Below, piece after piece: positions 59,359 through 64,000 of a stretch of DNA of 64,000 bases; position 1 is the first letter of the stretch; each line of letters begins with the position of its first letter. The translations under genes and the position numbers were made by a program. Where the stretch lies: positions 186,001 to 250,000 of the forward strand of contig NZ_JAFIMU010000010.1 in assembly GCF_017302985.1 (NCBI RefSeq), written 5' to 3'. The notes beneath the pieces are model-generated. The model ran no database searches. It was not told the origin of the DNA and saw only the letters and a program-made list of their open reading frames with translations. Source of the stretch: Corallococcus macrosporus (GTDB taxonomy: Bacteria > Myxococcota > Myxococcia > Myxococcales > Myxococcaceae).

Positions 59359-59387
59359 GGGTTAACGACCGGAGGCCCCGGCGTCAA
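59359..59387 (-). promoter_or_regulatory. Putative sigma-70-type promoter of the histidine operon
   Basis: TTGACG (59387-59382) is followed after 17 bp by TAACCC (59364-59359). Transcription would start about seven to eight bases later, at or next to the GTG of hisL. The -35 element is good and the -10 element is weak, matching three of six consensus positions. This is the only promoter-like pair I found in the 293 bp between hisG and the divergent thiO gene in the minus direction. Confidence 0.55.
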
Positions 59388-59452
59388 GTCACCCCGGGTC
59401 ATCGCCTGTCTTGACGCTTGCAAACCCGTGCTCGCTTGAGCACAAGCGGCGC

Positions 59453-60568
59453 ATGGCAACCTCCGACGTCCTCGTGGTGGGCGGTGGCGTGATGGGCTGC
59501 GGCATCGCGCTGAAACTCCGTCAGGCTGGTGCGCGCGTGACGGTGCTGGAGCGCTCCATCCCCGGCGCCGAGGCCTCCAGCGCCGCCGGCGGCATCCTCG
59601 CGCCGCAGTGGGAGGCCGACGGACCGGGCCCCTTCTTCGAACTCTGCCTGCGAAGCCGCGCCCTCTATGGAAGCTTCGCCGCCGAGCTGCGCGAGCTGTC
59701 CGGCGTGGACATCGCGTACCGGCCGTGCGGCCTGCTGCGCGTCGCGTTCGACGAAGCGGACCTCCATCACGTGGAGTCCACCGTGGGCTGGCAGCACGGC
59801 ATGGGGCTGCGCGCCGAGCTGCTCGATGGCAAGGCCGCGCGCGAGCTGGAGCCGCACCTGGCCCCCACCGCCGTGGGCGCCGCGCACTTCCCGGATGATC
59901 ACCAGGTCGACAACCGGCTCCTCGTCCGCGCGCTCACCATGGCCGCCGCGCGCGTGGGCGCGGTGTTCCGCAGCGGCTACGTGCGCGGCGTGGTGCACGA
60001 ACACGGCCGCGCGGTAGGCGTGGACCTGGATGGCGAGGTGCTGCGCGCGGACGCCGTCGTGCTGGCGGCAGGCTCGTGGTCGTCCCTGGTTCAAGGTGCG
60101 GGCGTGTCGGCGCAGGCGGTGCGTCCGGCGCGCGGGCAGATGGTACAGCTGCAGACGCGGCTGCCCCTCCTGGAGCGGGTGGTGACGTCCGCGAAGGGCT
60201 ACCTGGTGCCGCGCGCGGACGGGCGGATCATCGCCGGGAGCACCATGGAGCACGTGGGCTTCGACAAGCAGGTGACTGCGGCGGGCCTGGCGCGGATCCT
60301 CGACATGGCGCTGGAGCTGTGTCCGGACCTGGGCAGCGCCCCCATCACGGAGACGTGGGCCGGCTTCCGTCCCTGGACCCAGGACGCGCTGCCCTACATT
60401 GGAGAGGGGCCCACGCCCGGTCTGTTCCTGGCCACGGGCCACTTCCGCAACGGCATCCTCCTGGCCCCCATCACCGCGAAGCTCGTCGCGCAGGCCGTGC
60501 TGGGGGAGAAGCCCTCGGTGGATCTCACCCCCTTCCGGTACGACCGGGAGACGCGGGCGCGCGGATGA
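59453..60568 (+). CDS. thiO: FAD-dependent oxidoreductase, glycine oxidase ThiO-like
   Basis: The 371-residue D-amino-acid-oxidase-type flavoprotein starts at MATSDVLVVGGGVMGCGIAL. The FAD dinucleotide loop is GGGVMG. ERSIPGAEASSAAGGILAPQ is typical of ThiO, and VRPARGQMVQLQ, GYLVPRADGRIIAGSTMEHVG in part, WAGFRPWTQDALPYIG and LATGHFRNGILLAP complete the pattern. ThiO oxidises glycine to dehydroglycine for the thiazole ring of thiamine. thiC (63590) is close by, but the two are not in one operon. Specificity for glycine is inferred. The gene is divergent from the histidine leader. Confidence 0.88.
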   Translation: MATSDVLVVGGGVMGCGIALKLRQAGARVTVLERSIPGAEASSAAGGILAPQWEADGPGPFFELCLRSRALYGSFAAELRELSGVDIAYRPCGLLRVAFDEADLHHVESTVGWQHGMGLRAELLDGKAARELEPHLAPTAVGAAHFPDDHQVDNRLLVRALTMAAARVGAVFRSGYVRGVVHEHGRAVGVDLDGEVLRADAVVLAAGSWSSLVQGAGVSAQAVRPARGQMVQLQTRLPLLERVVTSAKGYLVPRADGRIIAGSTMEHVGFDKQVTAAGLARILDMALELCPDLGSAPITETWAGFRPWTQDALPYIGEGPTPGLFLATGHFRNGILLAPITAKLVAQAVLGEKPSVDLTPFRYDRETRARG

Positions 60569-60740
60569 CGCAGGGCGCCTGCCCGCCCTACGCGCGGAGG
60601 CGGGGAATGCGCCGAGGACCCGCGACGTTCACCCCGGCGCCAGGGCTCGCACCCCACCCTGGATGGCAGGGAGGCGAGGGGGTGATGATTTCTCGCACTC
60701 GTTCGCCTTTAATCCCTGGAAACCTCTAGAATCTTCCACC

Positions 60741-61973
60741 GTGGAAGCCATCCCCCCCGCACCGCCCAGAATCCTGATCGTCGACGACGACGACTCCGTC
60801 CGCGACGTCATCTCCGTCCTTCTCCGCGAGGAGGGCTACAACTGCGTCGTGGCCAACGGCGCCGAGATGGCGCTCGACGTCGCGGGTGAAGAAGAGACGC
60901 CGCTCGTCATCAGCGACATGAAGATGCCGGGCCGCGACGGGCTGTGGCTCCTGGAGAACCTGCGCGAGCGGCTGCCGGACACGTCCGTCATCATGCTCAC
61001 CGGCTACGGCGACACCGAGTCCGCCGTGGACTGTCTGCGCCGGGGCGCGGTGGACTACCTGCTCAAGCCACCCAAGCTCACGGACCTGATCCGGGCCATC
61101 GAGCGTGCGCTCGCCAAGCGCCGCATCGAGATGGCGCGCAAGCGCTACCAGAAGAAGCTCGAGGGCAAGGTGCGCGACCGCACCGCGGAGCTTCGCAGCG
61201 CGCTGCACAACATCGCCAACACGTACCAGAACACGCTGCTGGCGCTGGTGGCGGCCCTGGACGCGCGCGAGCACGAGACGAGCGACCACTCCCAGCGCGT
61301 GGTCAGCTACACGAGCGCCATCGCCAGCCGCATGGGCATCCACGGCAAGGAGATGGAGGAGATCGGCCGAGGGGCGCTTCTGCACGACATCGGGAAGATC
61401 GGCGTGCCGGACGCGGTGCTGCTCAAGCCCGGCAAGCTCACCCCCGACGAGTGGCTGGAGATGCGGCGTCATCCGGAGATCGGCTTCCAGATGATCCAGA
61501 ACATCCCCTTCCTCTCCACCCCGGCGGACATCGTCCTGTCGCACCAGGAGCGCTATGACGGCGCGGGCTACCCCCGCAACCTCCAGCGCAACGAGATCCA
61601 CATCGGCGCGCGCATCTTCGCGGTGGCGGACACGCTGGACGCGATGACGAGCGACCGGCCGTACCGCAAGGGCACGACGTTCGCCAACGCCATCCAGGAG
61701 ATCAAGCGCTGCGCCAACACGCAGTTCGACCCGGACGTGGTGAAGGCGTTCCTGGACATCGGCGAAGAGGGCCTCATCCGCATCAAGAAGGAGATGGCGG
61801 AGAAGAAGCTCAACCCGATGCAGGCCGCCGCGGACGCCGCGGAGTCCGAGGCCGAGCTGGCGCGGCTCACCGACCTGGATGACGAGCCGGACTCTCCGCC
61901 GGTGGGCAGCACGGCCACGCCCATTGGCGCGCCGCCCGTCGTCATCCGCTCCGCGTCCGGCACCGAGGGCTGA
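60741..61973 (+). CDS. Response regulator with HD-GYP phosphodiesterase output domain
   Basis: The 410-residue protein starts at GTG 60741 (VEAIPPAPPRILIVDDDDSV). The receiver domain (10-125) has the acidic pair VDDDD, the phosphoacceptor Asp in VISDMKMPGRDG, and Lys in YLLKPPK. A coiled helix links it to an HD-GYP domain (about 175-345) with LLHDIGKIGVPDAVLLKPGKL in part, SHQERYDGAGYP and RIFAVADTLDAMTSDRPYRKG. HD-GYP enzymes hydrolyse cyclic di-GMP. No ribosome site precedes the GTG. A TAGAAT box eight bases upstream (60727-60732) hints at a leaderless transcript. The C-terminal 60 residues are disordered. No sensor kinase is adjacent. Confidence 0.93.
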   Translation: MEAIPPAPPRILIVDDDDSVRDVISVLLREEGYNCVVANGAEMALDVAGEEETPLVISDMKMPGRDGLWLLENLRERLPDTSVIMLTGYGDTESAVDCLRRGAVDYLLKPPKLTDLIRAIERALAKRRIEMARKRYQKKLEGKVRDRTAELRSALHNIANTYQNTLLALVAALDAREHETSDHSQRVVSYTSAIASRMGIHGKEMEEIGRGALLHDIGKIGVPDAVLLKPGKLTPDEWLEMRRHPEIGFQMIQNIPFLSTPADIVLSHQERYDGAGYPRNLQRNEIHIGARIFAVADTLDAMTSDRPYRKGTTFANAIQEIKRCANTQFDPDVVKAFLDIGEEGLIRIKKEMAEKKLNPMQAAADAAESEAELARLTDLDDEPDSPPVGSTATPIGAPPVVIRSASGTEG

Positions 61974-62040
61974 GCCTGCCCGCCGGAAGCGGTGCCTTTC
62001 CCTGGCAGGGTTGCTATCCATGAAGGCGGAAGGCCCCGTG

Positions 62041-63045
62041 ATGACCGCCCCCCTGCCCGCTTCGAATCCGCTCGCCCCGCCGCTGTGTGACGCCCAGGGG
62101 CGGCGCATGACGTACCTGCGGCTGAGCGTCACGGACCGCTGCAACTTCCGCTGCACCTACTGCTCGCCCGCGTCGTGGGGCGGCAAGAGGGACCTGCTGG
62201 ACGCGGGAGAGTTCGAGCGCATCGTCTCCGTCTTCGCGCGCATGGGCATCCGCCGCGTGCGCCTGACGGGCGGCGAGCCGCTTGCCCGGCCGGACATCCT
62301 GGAGATTGCCCAGCGCATCGCGGCGGTGACCGGCGTGGAGCACCTGGCCATCACCACCAACGCCAGCCGCCTGGAGTCCCTGGCCGAGCCGCTGCGCGCC
62401 GCGGGCGTCACCCAGCTCAACCTGAGCCTGGACACGCTGTCCGCGGACGTCTTCCGGCGCATCTCCAAGCAGGGCGACTTCGCGGCGGTGCTGCGCGGCA
62501 TCGACGCGGCGGCGGGCGCGGGCTTCCAGTCGCTGAAGCTCAACGTCGTGGTCATGCGCGGCGTCAACGACGCGGAGGTGCCGGAGCTGGTGACGTACGC
62601 GCACGCGCGCGGCATCACCCCGCGCTTCATCGAGCTGATGCCCTTTGGCCAGGGCACGCCGGTGCCCACGGCGGAGCTGCTGGAGCGCCTGGCGGCTTCA
62701 GGACGCGTCCTCACCGAGGAGCCCCAGGAGAGCGCCGCGTCGCCCACGTCCGGCCCCGCGCGCTACTGGCGCACGGAGGGTGGGCGCGTGGGGTTCATCT
62801 CCCCGCTGACGCAGAACTTCTGTGGCGGCTGCAACCGGGTGCGGGTGGCGTCCAACGGCGACCTGCGCAGCTGCCTGGGTGGGCGCGCGCAGGCCCCGCT
62901 GCATCAGCTCATCCGGGGCGGCGCGACGGATGAGGAGCTGGCCGTGGCCGTGCGCCGCGCGCTGGGAGAAAAGCCGGAGGGGCACCGCTTCACGGAGGCC
63001 GGAAACGGCGCCACGCTCCTGCCCATGATGGGCATTGGCGGCTGA
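62041..63045 (+). CDS. moaA: GTP 3',8-cyclase MoaA
   Basis: The 334-residue radical SAM enzyme starts molybdenum cofactor synthesis by rearranging GTP. The start at 62041 is preferred because GGAAGG precedes it. An ATG at 62020 would add seven residues. The N-terminal cluster is CNFRCTYC, and the SAM motif is VRLTGGEPLARPD. The C-terminal cluster uses FCGGCNRVRV and the Cys in LRSCLGG. The protein ends in GG, as activating the enzyme in this family requires. moeA, another gene of the pathway, is 36 kb away at 24589. Confidence 0.95.
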   Translation: MTAPLPASNPLAPPLCDAQGRRMTYLRLSVTDRCNFRCTYCSPASWGGKRDLLDAGEFERIVSVFARMGIRRVRLTGGEPLARPDILEIAQRIAAVTGVEHLAITTNASRLESLAEPLRAAGVTQLNLSLDTLSADVFRRISKQGDFAAVLRGIDAAAGAGFQSLKLNVVVMRGVNDAEVPELVTYAHARGITPRFIELMPFGQGTPVPTAELLERLAASGRVLTEEPQESAASPTSGPARYWRTEGGRVGFISPLTQNFCGGCNRVRVASNGDLRSCLGGRAQAPLHQLIRGGATDEELAVAVRRALGEKPEGHRFTEAGNGATLLPMMGIGG

Positions 63046-63048
63046 CGG

Positions 63049-63459
63049 CTACTTCACCAGCCGCAGGTTCACGGGGTAGCGGTACACCTGACCCTCGTTC
63101 GCCTTGATGCCGCCGATGACGCTGAACACCAGCGACGCCAGCGCGACGATGGGCACCAGGATGAAGCCCACGCCCACGCACATCAGGATGCCGGAGATGA
63201 ACATCGCGATGAGCGTGGTGATCTGGAAGTTGAGCGACTCCACCGCGTTGCCGCGGACGAAGGACGACTCCTTGCCCTTGGTCAGCATCAGGAACAGCGG
63301 CACGGCCCAGCCCAGGAAGCCCGCGCCCACCACCAGGCCGGCGATGGCGCCCAGATGGGACAGCATCCCCATCACCTTCTCATCCTGCGTCGCCGTGGGC
63401 GAGCCGGTGATGAACTGGCCGAACTGCTGATCCTCACGCTGCTGGGGGTCCATGTCCAT
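63049..63459 (-). CDS. DUF4870 family membrane protein
   Basis: The 136-residue protein starts at [16 protein letters not shown], with GGAAGGG upstream. Hydrophobic helices are seen at [28 protein letters not shown] (in two parts), [22 protein letters not shown] and [19 protein letters not shown]. The polar segment [17 protein letters not shown] between helices is the DUF4870 signature. The function of the family is unknown. It is convergent with moaA, with 3 bp between the stop codons. Confidence 0.87.
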   Translation of the reverse strand: MDMDPQQREDQQFGQFITGSPTATQDEKVMGMLSHLGAIAGLVVGAGFLGWAVPLFLMLTKGKESSFVRGNAVESLNFQITTLIAMFISGILMCVGVGFILVPIVALASLVFSVIGGIKANEGQVYRYPVNLRLVK

Positions 63460-63552
63460 GAGAGCCCTTCCGGTAGGTCCGAGGGGCGCGACGGATGCGC
63501 CCGATGGGGCGCACCATGACATGCCGTGTCGGTGCCTGTCATCCAGCGGACA

Positions 63553-63573
63553 GGGGCCACGCCAGGAGGCCCC
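63553..63573 (-). terminator. Hairpin downstream of thiC
   Basis: On the minus strand GGGGCC and GGCCCC (positions 63573-63568 and 63558-63553) form a 6-bp GC stem with a 9-nt loop, about 17 bp after the thiC stop codon. No T-run follows, so the call is tentative. Confidence 0.4.
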
Positions 63574-63589
63574 CGCCCGCTGGCCGGCT

Positions 63590-64000
<411 letters not shown>

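Overview
The window is high-GC bacterial DNA (roughly 70% G+C) with dense, often overlapping genes, many lipoproteins and large multidomain envelope proteins. It carries families typical of fruiting-body myxobacteria: DUF937-OmpA fusions, HD-GYP response regulators, secreted GH16 and NodB enzymes, and proline- and alanine-rich adaptor proteins. A Corallococcus- or Myxococcus-like member of the Myxococcota is the best guess. This is inferred from gene content and composition, not from a database match. No rRNA or tRNA gene, CRISPR array or insertion sequence was seen.

Layout. 1-5.9 kb: the N-terminus of a MacB/FtsX-type permease, a lipoprotein-anchored methyltransferase, small accessory genes, and an ECF41-type sigma factor. 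The sigma factor is fused in operon to two tandemly duplicated carboxymuconolactone decarboxylase genes, each with the same TGTCACA-N17-CGTC promoter. An alcohol dehydrogenase remnant lies behind it, and a divergent PPOX flavoprotein gene lies on the other side. 5.9-10.3 kb: an iron- or phosphonate-type ABC importer whose permease and binding-protein genes are separated by an array of five related palindromes. 10.4-15.8 kb: a signal-bearing aldo/keto reductase, a GH16 glucanase, then an A+T-richer island holding a deoxyribosyltransferase/TIR-like protein. Two nearly identical hairpins bracket the island. A NodB polysaccharide deacetylase follows. 15.9-18.5 kb: a B12/siderophore-type ABC importer (binding protein, ATPase, permease) with stop-start overlaps. 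18.6-24.4 kb: a TPR lipoprotein, a DUF3185 protein, RNase R with a very long basic tail, and a histone-H1-like/OB/chagasin-like protein. 24.6-27.5 kb: moeA, ribA and an MBL-fold hydrolase. 27.5-32.6 kb: a lipoate cluster with a LipB-Nudix fusion, a TPR/ClpX-zinc-finger/P-loop protein, a 2-oxoacid dehydrogenase E2, and lipA. The matching E3 (lpdA) lies at 48.6-50.0 kb. 32.7-46.5 kb: cell-envelope genes (DUF937-OmpA, SpoIID, PBP1C, alpha-2-macroglobulin). 46.6-51.7 kb: an SDR enzyme divergent from a WYL regulator, lpdA and hypothetical genes. 52.0-59.4 kb: a complete nine-gene histidine operon (hisG-D-C-H-A-B-F-N-IE) in which every junction overlaps by 1 or 4 bp. 59.4-64.0 kb: thiO, an HD-GYP response regulator, moaA, a DUF4870 membrane protein and the 3' end of thiC.

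The strongest regulatory discovery is in front of hisG. A 30-codon reading frame with nine histidine codons, six of them within seven consecutive codons, is followed by a perfect intrinsic terminator. This is a textbook attenuator in a non-gammaproteobacterial setting. Its promoter geometry suggests that the leader peptide is translated from a leaderless mRNA. Other candidates for follow-up are the palindrome array, the hairpin-bracketed island, two start-codon hairpins with identical 9-9-9 geometry (GH16 and moeA), the duplicated ECF41 regulon and the LipB-Nudix fusion.
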